Assembly (NCBI RefSeq): GCF_013365535.1
Contig: NZ_CP053590.1
Span: 536,001-600,000 of the forward strand
Direction: 5' to 3'
Length of the DNA stretch: 64,000 bases
From: Aquimarina sp. TRL1
Lineage (GTDB): Bacteria; Bacteroidota; Bacteroidia; Flavobacteriales; Flavobacteriaceae
The notes beneath the pieces were generated by a model. The model saw only the letters and a program-made list of their open reading frames with translations. It made no database searches and was not told the origin of the DNA. Position numbers and translations under genes: made by a program. Positions 1 to 8,491 of this stretch are shown one piece after another. The number at the start of each line of letters is the position of its first letter. Position 1 is the first letter of the stretch.

Positions 1-2
1 GG

Positions 3-1214
3 TATTTTTATAGTGGTAGTGTAGCATGGAATATCGCTAAGGAAAACTTTTTAGCTAATTCGAATTTAGTAGACGACTTAAAACTTAGAGTATCATATGG
101 TACTTCAGGAAATGACAACATTGGAGACTTTAGATACTTAGATTTATTGGCATTCGACCAAACATATAATGGTTTAACTACTGCAATTCCAATTGGAGCT
201 GGAAATCCTGATATCAAATGGGAATCTCAAAATCAACTTGATATCGGTGTTGAATTTGGACTATGGAACAACCGTATTACTGGAGCTTTTGACTACTACA
301 TAAAAAACTCTAGCGACCTTCTTCTTGACAGACCTATATCTGCGACAATTGGAGATAATGATAACACTATCCTTTCTAATATTGGAGAAATTGAAAACCG
401 AGGTTTTGAATTAGGAATTAATGCCGATGTTATCAGAAACGAAAACTTCAAATGGACTGTAGGAGGTACAATAAGTCTTATTGATAACGAAGTTAAAAAG
501 CTTGTTAATGGTCAAGATATAATTAGAGGTAACACGATCCTTAGAGAAGGAGAAGAAATCAACTCTCATTTCTTAGTAAGATATGCAGGAGTAGACCCTC
601 AAAATGGACAACCTTTATTTTTAACTAAAGAAGGTGAAGTTACTACAGAGTACAACGCAAGTGATGCTGTAATCATAAAAGACAAATCACCTGCCGCTGA
701 TTTTGAAGGAGGTTTCTACACTGATTTTCAATACAAAGGATTTGGTATTAGAGGAGACTTTACTTTCAAAGGAGGAAACTACATCAGAAACATCCAAAGA
801 AGTGTTGTTCTTGACCCTAATAACATTGGAGACAACTTAAGTGCAGATGCATTCAACTACTGGAAAAACCCAGGAGATCAAAATGTATTACCAAGCCCTC
901 TTTATGCCAACACCTCGAATCAAATCTCAACTAGATTTTTACAAAAAGGAGATTTCGTAAGACTTCGTAGTTTAACATTATCATACGATTTCTCTAAGAA
1001 AGCATTAGATAAGTCACCTTTCTCTAACTTTAGAGTATACGCACAAGGACAAAATCTTCTTACTTTTACAGATTATGAAGGAGATCCTGAAATTGGTTTA
1101 GGCTCTGCTGAAAACCTTCAACCAGGGGATGCTAACTTCGTTCCTGGAGCATTTTCATTATTTAGCTACCCTCAAACGAAGTCGTATATAATAGGAATTG
1201 AAGTTGGATTCTAA
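3..1214 (+). CDS. SusC/RagA family TonB-dependent outer membrane transporter (C-terminal part)
   Basis: This is the 3' end of a SusC-family gene. The open frame runs in from the window edge, so the N-terminus, carboxypeptidase-D-like domain and plug are missing. The visible ~400 residues are outer-membrane beta-barrel: alternating aromatic strands, the family's SGSVAW and SYGTSGN segments just after the edge, and the terminal strand ending in a C-terminal Phe (EVGF), the signal for barrel insertion. SusC proteins import oligosaccharides or peptides across the outer membrane using TonB energy, with a SusD lipoprotein as lid. The susD partner starts 10 bp downstream, so the two are surely co-transcribed. 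No substrate can be named, as no degradative enzyme lies nearby. A TTG at 147 could be mistaken for a start, but the frame is open upstream with family-like sequence. Confidence 0.93.
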   Translation, partial: YFYSGSVAWNIAKENFLANSNLVDDLKLRVSYGTSGNDNIGDFRYLDLLAFDQTYNGLTTAIPIGAGNPDIKWESQNQLDIGVEFGLWNNRITGAFDYYIKNSSDLLLDRPISATIGDNDNTILSNIGEIENRGFELGINADVIRNENFKWTVGGTISLIDNEVKKLVNGQDIIRGNTILREGEEINSHFLVRYAGVDPQNGQPLFLTKEGEVTTEYNASDAVIIKDKSPAADFEGGFYTDFQYKGFGIRGDFTFKGGNYIRNIQRSVVLDPNNIGDNLSADAFNYWKNPGDQNVLPSPLYANTSNQISTRFLQKGDFVRLRSLTLSYDFSKKALDKSPFSNFRVYAQGQNLLTFTDYEGDPEIGLGSAENLQPGDANFVPGAFSLFSYPQTKSYIIGIEVGF

Positions 1215-1224
1215 AAAAACAAAA

Positions 1225-2673
1225 ATGAAAAAACACTTTTTAATATATAAACTTTTATTAGTACTTATCATTACGGGATGTAATGATGAAATAGAGGATA
1301 TACAGCCCTTTACTCAAGGTAATCCTAGTACATTTTTCAAAGACATTCAATCATTTCAAAATGGAGTTGATGGAGCTTACAACAAACTAAGGTCTTACTA
1401 TCAAGATCCTGCTCGTGGATTACAAGGTATTCCTGATATCTTATCTGATAACGTTGTGCTAGCACAAACAGGAAGACGTTCTAATGAGGTTTTCTATGAC
1501 TACAGATATAACCCTAATACTGAATTAGCATCTTCTTGGATATTTAACCAAGGATATGAAGCTGTTGGAGCTGCAAATCTTGTAATTGGTCAAATAGATA
1601 ACTTACCTGATGGGGATGAGAAAAGAAATATTCATGGTCAAGCATTAGCTGCAAGAGCCTTAGCTCACTTTGACATTGTTAGACTTCATGCTAAAATTCC
1701 AACCCAAAGTGCTGATGCTAATAGCTCACTAGGTATTCCTTATATAAAAGTTGAAGATGGAGATACAGGAAATCCTTTAGCAACTCCTGCAAGAGAAACC
1801 GTAGCATCTAACTATCAAGAAATCATTGAAGATTTAGAAAAAGCAGCTTCTTTAATTAGTAGTGAAACAGTAGAAGGTAGATTAAACAAAAACTCTGTTT
1901 ATGGATTACTTTCTAAAGTATACCTTTACAATGGAGATTATCAGTTGGCTATCAATGCTGCAGACAAAGTAACAACTCCATTAGCTACTGCAGCAGAATT
2001 AGAAGATGTATATACTGATGTTTCTAATGCAGGGTTAGTAATTGAATTTGCTATAAACACCACCTCAGAAACCAGAAATAACAATGTAGGTGTATTATAT
2101 AGCCAAACAAACTCAGAAGGAACCAAATCTGAGTATGTAATTGATTTTGATTTCTTTCAATCTATCGATGATAATGATGCAAGAAAATCAGTAATGGTAT
2201 TTGAAGCTGATTTTGCTGATAACAAATACAACGCTGTTAAAAAATTCTTAGGAGAAAAAGGAGAAGTTAACGGAAGAGTAGACATAAAGGTTATGAGAGC
2301 TGCAGAAGTACTTCTTAACAAAGCCGAAGCTCAGTTTGAGTTAGGAAACAATGCTGAAGCGCTAGCTACTTTAGACGAATTAAGAGCCGCTAGAGATGGA
2401 GGAACTGGAAGTGGATCTGAAACTGGTCAAGCATTGGAAGATGCTATTCAATTAAATAGACGAATTGAATTAGCTTTTGAAGGACACAGATTCTTTGACA
2501 TAAAAAGAAGAGGTGAATCTATCAATCGTTCATCTAAAGGTGATTTAATAGATGGAACAGGAACTCCTGCAGAGATATTAACTCTTGCAGCTGGGGATAA
2601 TAGATTCCAATTCCCAATACCTGCAGATGAAGTAAATGCTAATCCAAACTTTAAGCAGAATCCTGGATACTAA
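1225..2673 (+). CDS. RagB/SusD family nutrient uptake outer membrane lipoprotein
   Basis: SusD-type surface lipoprotein of 482 residues that binds nutrient and closes over its SusC partner. The start is placed at the ATG at 1225 because it gives a lipoprotein signal: basic N-terminus, hydrophobic core and lipobox ending ITGC with Cys about residue 19. An upstream in-frame ATG at 1198 lies inside the susC gene and would spoil this signal. SusD hallmarks are the helical TPR-like repeats, the ERRIELAFEGHRFFD-like segment (here RRIELAFEGHRFFDIKR) and the closing FPIPADEVNANPNFKQNPGY-type tail. It belongs to the RagB/SusD family (PF07980 with PF14322). It follows the partial susC by 10 bp and ends the operon before a strong hairpin terminator. 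Confidence 0.93.
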   Translation: MKKHFLIYKLLLVLIITGCNDEIEDIQPFTQGNPSTFFKDIQSFQNGVDGAYNKLRSYYQDPARGLQGIPDILSDNVVLAQTGRRSNEVFYDYRYNPNTELASSWIFNQGYEAVGAANLVIGQIDNLPDGDEKRNIHGQALAARALAHFDIVRLHAKIPTQSADANSSLGIPYIKVEDGDTGNPLATPARETVASNYQEIIEDLEKAASLISSETVEGRLNKNSVYGLLSKVYLYNGDYQLAINAADKVTTPLATAAELEDVYTDVSNAGLVIEFAINTTSETRNNNVGVLYSQTNSEGTKSEYVIDFDFFQSIDDNDARKSVMVFEADFADNKYNAVKKFLGEKGEVNGRVDIKVMRAAEVLLNKAEAQFELGNNAEALATLDELRAARDGGTGSGSETGQALEDAIQLNRRIELAFEGHRFFDIKRRGESINRSSKGDLIDGTGTPAEILTLAAGDNRFQFPIPADEVNANPNFKQNPGY

Positions 2674-2699
2674 GAAAACAAATATTTCTTAAGAATAAT

Positions 2700-2733
2700 A
2701 AGACCGATAAACGATGTTTATCGGTCTTTTCTT
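2700..2733 (+). terminator. Rho-independent terminator of the first susCD pair
   Basis: A 13-bp perfect stem (AAGACCGATAAAC / GTTTATCGGTCTT) with a 3-nt loop is followed by a T-rich tract. It lies 26 bp after the susD stop. Confidence 0.85.
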
Positions 2734-2737
2734 TTTA

Positions 2738-3050
2738 GCCCCTACCTTTTCCACTTCTTCTAAAGCCAAAAACTAAAGTTTTCTCCAAAAAAATTTAAAA
2801 TTTCATCTTTTTAGTGCTTCACTTTATAATTTTAACATTTTAGCTATATTCAAAAAACAAGACTCCTTTTTTCAAAAAAACCGGATTATTAACCCAACTT
2901 TAACATTCAATGTAATCTATTCATTTAAAATACCTTACTCACCAAAAACCACCAGACCCCCTGTATTTATTAACATTTCAAAAAAAACACATCTTTTTAA
3001 CCATAGTTCAAATCCCCCTATTCATCAGTTAAAAAATTATCAACAAAAAG
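2738..3050. other. Non-coding AT-rich spacer between susCD pairs 1 and 2
   Basis: About 310 bp with no plausible gene. It is very AT-rich, with several TTAACATT-type words and C-rich islands. The promoter of the second susC lies at its right end. Apart from that, no structure could be supported. Confidence 0.6.
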
Positions 3051-3081
3051 TTGCTTTATATGCATATTATTCACATTTTTG
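3051..3081 (+). promoter_or_regulatory. Bacteroidota sigma-A promoter of second susC
   Basis: A -33 TTG at 3051-3053 is followed by 20 bp and a -7 box CATTTTTG at 3074-3081, one base off the TAnnTTTG consensus. The ATG lies 27 bp further on. The same architecture with nearly the same bases occurs before the third susC at 8433-8463. Confidence 0.65.
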
Positions 3082-3108
3082 ACGCGGTTAATTCAAATAA
3101 ATCGTAAA

Positions 3109-6100
3109 ATGAGAACAAAGTTTAGTGTAATTTTAACGCTATTCCTAGCGTTTGTTGTGCAATTAACTTTTGCACAAGAAAAAACTGTCTCAGGTGTTAT
3201 TTCCGATAATAACGGAATGCCTTTACCTGGGGTAAACATACTTGTCAAAGGGACAAGTAGCGGAACTCAATCTGACTTTGATGGTAATTATTCTATCGAA
3301 GTTAATAAAGGAGCAGTACTTTCTTTTAGCTACATTGGTTTTTCTACAAAAGAACTGGTTGTTGGAGAAGAATCAACAATTAATGTTCAGCTAGAAGAAG
3401 ATGCAGCACAGTTAGATGAAGTAGTAGTAACAGCTTTAGGAATTTCCAGAGCTAAAAAATCTCTGGGATATTCAGTACAGGAAGTAGATGGAAGTGCCAT
3501 CACAGAAACCAGAACTTCAAATGCACTTGGAGCTTTATCTGGTCAAGTTGCCGGGGTGCAAATTACCAACCCTTCTGGAAGTCTTGGAGGATCTACGAGA
3601 ATTTTGGTTCGTGGAGTAGGTTCCATTACACAAGGAAACAAACCACTTATTGTTGTAGATGGTACCCCTTTGGACAACTCTAACTACAATAGTGAAAACA
3701 CCCAAAGCGGTGGTGGTGGAAGAGACTACGGAGACACAGGATTTGATATAAACCCTGATGATATTGAAAGTATGTCTGTATTAAAAGGAGGAGCTGCAGC
3801 AGCGTTATATGGATCAAGAGCAAATAATGGTGTTATTATCATTACCACCAAATCTGCTAAAAACGGAAAAGCTGAAATCGTAGTCAACTCCGGATTATCA
3901 TTTGAATCCATAAATGTTGTTCCACAAGTACAAAAGCAATATGGAGGAGGAGCAGGAAATGTAAACACTATTGAGCAGAGTACATTTCAACAACAAAACA
4001 TCAATGGAACAACTTACAATCTTGTAAATTATGCTACAGATGAATCTTGGGGACCAAAATACGATCCTAACACACTTGTTCTTGGATGGGATGCTTTTGA
4101 TCCGGAATTTGCTGAGGATTATTTAAACCCCAGACCTTGGGTCGCTCCTGATAATGATGCTGAAAGTTTTTTCGATACAGGAGTATCCAGAAACAACAGT
4201 ATATCTTTTTCTAAGTCTTTTGAAGACACAAAAGTTAGATTGTCATTAGCAAATGTATATACTACAGGTATTGTACCAAATACAAACCTTGAAAAAACAT
4301 CTATTAGTATTAATGCTTCTTCCAAATTATCTGAGCGATTAAATGTAGAAGGGACTTTTAACTATATTGTTACGAATGCTTTTAACAGACCTGAAACAGG
4401 GTATGGAGATAATAGTTTAATGCAAAAGTTCTTCCAGTGGGGACAAACTTCATTAGATTATGAAAGATTAAAAAACTACATGCTTGCTGATGGAACACAA
4501 AGAACATGGAATAGAACTGCATGGGACAATCCTACTCCAAGATATAGTGATAACCCATATTGGATTATCAACAAAAACACTTCTCACGATAAGAGAAACA
4601 GGTATTTTGGAAATGTTAAATTCAAATATGATTTAACAGATGAATTGTATGCTATGGGAGCTATATATTCAGACAGTTACAATTACTCTATTTCTGAAAG
4701 AGTTGCTATCGGATCTCAAGCGCAATCAAAATATGAAGAAAGAAATAGAACTTTCCAGGAAGTAAACTACGAAGCAAGGCTTCACTATGACACTTCATTC
4801 TTAGAAGACAAAATCAGTTTCAATTCTTTTATTGGAGCTAACAGAAGAAATGTTACATATTCTTTAATAGGAGGAGAAACTCAAGGAGGACTTGCTGTAG
4901 ACGGAATATATAATTTAACAAACTCTAATGAGTCTCCTAGAATATTCGACTTTGACTCAGAAGAAAGAATAAATAGTGTTTACGGATCTGCATCTATTGG
5001 ATATAATAGATTTGCTTTCTTAGAATTTACAGGAAGAAATGATTGGTCTTCTACCCTTCCTAGTAATAACAATTCTTATTTCTACCCAGCGGTAACTGGT
5101 AGTTTAGTCCTTTCTGAATTGGTAAAAACTGACTGGTTATCTTTCGCTAAAGTAAGAGGTAGCTGGGCAAGCGTAGGTAATGACACTGCTCCCTATGATT
5201 TAGCCAACACTTATGGCTCAAGAGTTCCTTTTAATGGAGGTATAAGATTTACGCAACCAGATGAAAACAAAAATCCAGATCTAAAACCAGAAACTAAAAA
5301 CACCTGGGAAGTTGGACTAGAAGCAGCTCTTCTAAACAACAGATTAAGATTTGACATCACTTATTATGATGAAATCACTAAAGACTTAATTACACCTATT
5401 CAGATAGATCCATCAACAGGATACACAGCAACTGTGGCCAATGCAGGAAAAATGTCTAATAAAGGTCTTGAGCTATTAATTAGCGGAACTCCTATAGAGA
5501 CAAAAGATTTTAGCTGGGATATCACTTGGAACTTTGCGAAGAATGAAAATGAGTTACTTGAATTAAAAGAAGGTGTTGAGACTTTAGAATTAGCGAGATT
5601 CCCTTTTAAAGGAGTAACTTTAAATGCTGTAGTAGGAGAATCTTATGGAATAATCAGAGGAACTGACTTTATATACGATGAAAACGGAAATAAAGTAGTT
5701 GGAGCTGATGGACGATACCTTTCTACAAACGAAGTTCAAAACTTAGGATCTGTTCTACCTGATTACAATATGGGTATCAGAAATAAGTTCAGGTATAAAA
5801 ACATTGACTTTGGCTTTTTGATTGATGTTCAAAAAGGAGGAGTATACAGATCATTAACTAATATGTGGGGGCATTATTCCGGTATTCTAGAAAGCACTGC
5901 TGCGAATGGAATCCGTGAGACAGGAACTGTACTTGATGCTGTAACAGGAACTGTTACTTATAACGAAGACGGAACATATACAGTTTCTGACACTAGTAAA
6001 AACACAACTGTAATCTCTGCACAGCGATTTGGTCAAGATCATTATTATGGTCCTGATGCTATGAACGTATTTGACGCTAGTTATATAAAACTAAGAGAGG

Positions 6101-6315
6101 TTACTCTTGGATATTCTCTTCCAGAAAAATGGACAGGACCATTAAGCGATATTAGATTATCTCTTTTTGGTAGAAACCTATTTGTTTGGGGCTTAGACAA
6201 TGATAATTTTGACCCTGAAGTAGCTTCCACGGGAAGTGGTAACATCCAAGGATCTGAAGGAGGATCTTTACCTTCTACAAGAAACTACGGATTTAACGTT
6301 CAATTAAAGTTTTAA
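3109..6315 (+). CDS. SusC/RagA family TonB-dependent outer membrane transporter
   Basis: Full-length SusC-type transporter of 1068 residues. The start is the ATG at 3109, which gives a Sec signal peptide (basic MRTK, then a hydrophobic stretch ending FAQ about residue 23). A longer reading frame from a TTG at 3079 would start inside the promoter and is rejected. Domains in order: signal peptide; carboxypeptidase-D regulatory-like beta sandwich (about 24-105, with SDFDGNYSI); SusC/RagA signature (DEVVVTALG, about 112-120); TonB plug (about 125-240, with a VRGVGSI-like segment and ALYGSRANNGVIIITTK); 22-strand barrel ending in FNVQLKF with terminal Phe. The SusD partner begins 6 bp downstream. 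Substrate unknown. Confidence 0.95.
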   Translation: MRTKFSVILTLFLAFVVQLTFAQEKTVSGVISDNNGMPLPGVNILVKGTSSGTQSDFDGNYSIEVNKGAVLSFSYIGFSTKELVVGEESTINVQLEEDAAQLDEVVVTALGISRAKKSLGYSVQEVDGSAITETRTSNALGALSGQVAGVQITNPSGSLGGSTRILVRGVGSITQGNKPLIVVDGTPLDNSNYNSENTQSGGGGRDYGDTGFDINPDDIESMSVLKGGAAAALYGSRANNGVIIITTKSAKNGKAEIVVNSGLSFESINVVPQVQKQYGGGAGNVNTIEQSTFQQQNINGTTYNLVNYATDESWGPKYDPNTLVLGWDAFDPEFAEDYLNPRPWVAPDNDAESFFDTGVSRNNSISFSKSFEDTKVRLSLANVYTTGIVPNTNLEKTSISINASSKLSERLNVEGTFNYIVTNAFNRPETGYGDNSLMQKFFQWGQTSLDYERLKNYMLADGTQRTWNRTAWDNPTPRYSDNPYWIINKNTSHDKRNRYFGNVKFKYDLTDELYAMGAIYSDSYNYSISERVAIGSQAQSKYEERNRTFQEVNYEARLHYDTSFLEDKISFNSFIGANRRNVTYSLIGGETQGGLAVDGIYNLTNSNESPRIFDFDSEERINSVYGSASIGYNRFAFLEFTGRNDWSSTLPSNNNSYFYPAVTGSLVLSELVKTDWLSFAKVRGSWASVGNDTAPYDLANTYGSRVPFNGGIRFTQPDENKNPDLKPETKNTWEVGLEAALLNNRLRFDITYYDEITKDLITPIQIDPSTGYTATVANAGKMSNKGLELLISGTPIETKDFSWDITWNFAKNENELLELKEGVETLELARFPFKGVTLNAVVGESYGIIRGTDFIYDENGNKVVGADGRYLSTNEVQNLGSVLPDYNMGIRNKFRYKNIDFGFLIDVQKGGVYRSLTNMWGHYSGILESTAANGIRETGTVLDAVTGTVTYNEDGTYTVSDTSKNTTVISAQRFGQDHYYGPDAMNVFDASYIKLREVTLGYSLPEKWTGPLSDIRLSLFGRNLFVWGLDNDNFDPEVASTGSGNIQGSEGGSLPSTRNYGFNVQLKF

Positions 6316-6321
6316 AAAGTC

Positions 6322-7923
6322 ATGAAATATATACATAAAATAACAGCATTAGCTACAACTACCTGCCTATTGCTTTTCACTTCATGTGACAGTGACTTAG
6401 AGGCAATCAATCAGAACCCTAACGACCCTGAAATTGTTCCTACTACAACAATTTTTAATAGTGCAACAAAAGAATTAACCGACATTTCCAGAGGAGCATT
6501 CTCCTCCGGGAGAATCGCGTTACCATGGGTTCAATACTGGACTCAGAACAACTATGCTAATGAAGATGCATACCTTTATCGTGAGAGTTCTGCTACAGAC
6601 TTCTGGGAAGACCATTACAAATTAGCAACAGATTTTAAAAAAATCTTAGATTTAAATACTGATGAAGAGACTAAAGCTACTATGTCCAAATATGGTAGCA
6701 ACAATAATCAAATTGCAGCAGCAAGGATTATGCTATCTTATATCTTTCATCAATTAACAGATACTTTTGGTGATATTCCTTACTACTCATATGGTAATGA
6801 TAACCCTGATTTTCAAGCACTACAAGTAAATGAATTTCTTACACCAAAATTTGTAAGTCAAGAAGTTATTTATACGGATCTTCTTTCTGAACTAAAAGCT
6901 GCTTCTGATATGATAGAAACTTCTGAAAAAGTATTTACTTCTGGAGATGCTATCTATAATGGAGATGCTGTTAAATGGAAAAAATTTGCAAACTCTTTAA
7001 TCTTAAGAGTAGCTAATAGACTTAGAGGTGTTGATCCTACAACCGCAAATACAGCTATCAATACAGCGATTGGTGCTGGAGTTTTTGAATCAAATGATGA
7101 TAATGCTGCTCAAATATACGAAGCAGCTGATGCTACCGGTTCTCCAATGTACAGAGCTTTCTTTGTTAATAACAGAACCGATTTTGGAGTTGCTGCTCCA
7201 TTTATTAATGTACTTAGAGGAGAAAGCGGAAGTTTTGGTCAAGACCCAAGACTTTTTAAGTATGCTGCACCTAATAGTGCTACTGCCGAGCAAATTAAAG
7301 ATAATTCATATACGGTCTCAACTAATATTGATGACTATGATGGGTTCCCATATGCTTTCCCTAATGCAGCTGAAATCCAATTCACTACATATACTCTACC
7401 TAGTCACAACGTCTTACGTCAGGATTATAGTGAAGTATTGATGGAATATGCTGAAGTTGCATTTATTTTATCAGAACATAACGGTTGGGATCAAACCGAA
7501 TACGAAAATGGTGTACAAGCTTCTATGGAAAAATGGGGAGTTGACAGTGGTGACATCACTGATTTTATCGCTAACCTACCGGCTGCTGCTCAAGAAAGTG
7601 TTCTTACTCAAAAATATGTTGCTTTATATATGCAACCATATGAAGCTTGGGCTGAATACAGAAGAACTGGTTTCCCTAAAACGTTATTGTTACCTGGAGA
7701 AGAAGCAACAATTACTCCTGAGCAATTTGCTAACCTATCAGGTGACAATCCTTCTGACAAGTATATTTTCACACCTGGAGTAGCTGACATGAATGATTTA
7801 CCCACCAGGTTAAGATACCCTGTAGTATTGCAAACACTTAATGGAGCCAATAGAAAAGATGCGGTCTCTAAATTAAGTAATGGCGATGATCTAACTAGTA
7901 AACTTTACTGGGACAATAATTAA
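6322..7923 (+). CDS. SusD-like outer membrane lipoprotein (SusD/RagB-like 2 family)
   Basis: A 533-residue lipoprotein with signal sequence ending LLFTSC (Cys about 22). It is the SusD partner of the preceding transporter, 6 bp away. Its start, with INQNPNDPE and then a VPTTTIFNSATKEL-like segment, is typical of the SusD-like_2 group (PF12771), which is distinct from the RagB/SusD proteins at 1225 and 11614. It also contains the YIFHQLTDTFGDIPY-like helix and a C-terminal RLRYP segment of that group. Members bind nutrient at the cell surface and cap the SusC barrel. Its different family from the flanking SusDs suggests this pair was not made by simple tandem duplication of its neighbours. Substrate unknown. 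Confidence 0.92.
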   Translation: MKYIHKITALATTTCLLLFTSCDSDLEAINQNPNDPEIVPTTTIFNSATKELTDISRGAFSSGRIALPWVQYWTQNNYANEDAYLYRESSATDFWEDHYKLATDFKKILDLNTDEETKATMSKYGSNNNQIAAARIMLSYIFHQLTDTFGDIPYYSYGNDNPDFQALQVNEFLTPKFVSQEVIYTDLLSELKAASDMIETSEKVFTSGDAIYNGDAVKWKKFANSLILRVANRLRGVDPTTANTAINTAIGAGVFESNDDNAAQIYEAADATGSPMYRAFFVNNRTDFGVAAPFINVLRGESGSFGQDPRLFKYAAPNSATAEQIKDNSYTVSTNIDDYDGFPYAFPNAAEIQFTTYTLPSHNVLRQDYSEVLMEYAEVAFILSEHNGWDQTEYENGVQASMEKWGVDSGDITDFIANLPAAAQESVLTQKYVALYMQPYEAWAEYRRTGFPKTLLLPGEEATITPEQFANLSGDNPSDKYIFTPGVADMNDLPTRLRYPVVLQTLNGANRKDAVSKLSNGDDLTSKLYWDNN

Positions 7924-7948
7924 GATCATTATATAATATTTATAATAA

Positions 7949-7977
7949 ACACCCCGAGAAAAATCTCGGGGTGTTTT
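7949..7977 (+). terminator. Rho-independent terminator of second susCD pair
   Basis: An 11-bp perfect stem (ACACCCCGAGA / TCTCGGGGTGT) with an AAAA loop is followed by TTTTC. It lies 25 bp after the stop codon. Confidence 0.85.
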
Positions 7978-7979
7978 CA

Positions 7980-8430
7980 TTTTTATTAAGATATATTATT
8001 TTTTTACGAATTACTTAAACCGTTTGATACAATAAAAAACTTTCAATATTTGATCCAGTAACACACATTAGATCCACCCTAAACAATATCTCTCCTTTAT
8101 ATTCCTTATCCTTCTTAACTAATTAAGGAGTTATCTGTAATCAGCTATCTTCTTTTTTTCGAATAACTGTTATTACTCTTCACATTTGTATTTTTTAATA
8201 AACAAAATACCTTAGTCATTATCTTCTATACACACCTTAGCATAAAAACACTATTACCCACTTATTAATACAATCTAAATATACATCTTTAAAAACTCCT
8301 TAAGAGCACTTTTAAAATTCAAAAACTTGCAAAAAAAACCACCTTACAATTACTCAAACAACATATTTTTTGCTTTTTTAACAAAAAAAACACCTAAAAC
8401 ATACAAAAAATAAAAAAATACTACCAAAAA
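7980..8430. other. Non-coding AT-rich spacer between susCD pairs 2 and 3
   Basis: About 450 bp without any ORF that looks like a gene. It is strongly AT-rich with long A and T runs. The third susC promoter sits at its right end. Nothing else can be supported. Confidence 0.6.
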
Positions 8431-8432
8431 AG

Positions 8433-8463
8433 TTGCTCTATATAGTTATTATTTACATTTTTG
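8433..8463 (+). promoter_or_regulatory. Bacteroidota sigma-A promoter of third susC
   Basis: TTG at 8433-8435, a 20-bp spacer, then CATTTTTG at 8456-8463. Spacing, flanks (AAAAGTTGCT on the left, ACATTTTTGAC on the right) and the following TTAAATAA-like leader almost copy the promoter of the second susC. Confidence 0.65.
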
Positions 8464-8491
8464 ACAAGGCTAATTTAAATAACTAATAAAA

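Noticed and set aside
147..149. TTG codon that could be read as the start of a 355-residue protein
   Set aside because: The frame is open from the window edge and the upstream residues (SGSVAW, SYGTSGN) are normal SusC sequence, so the gene is only truncated.
3007..3024. GTTCAAATCC-like word resembling a tRNA T-arm
   Set aside because: No matching acceptor, D-arm or anticodon stem could be drawn around it.
7028..7783. Two overlapping ORFs in another frame of the second susD
   Set aside because: They lie inside a well-conserved SusD gene, and their Leu/Ile-rich products look like frame-shadows of it.
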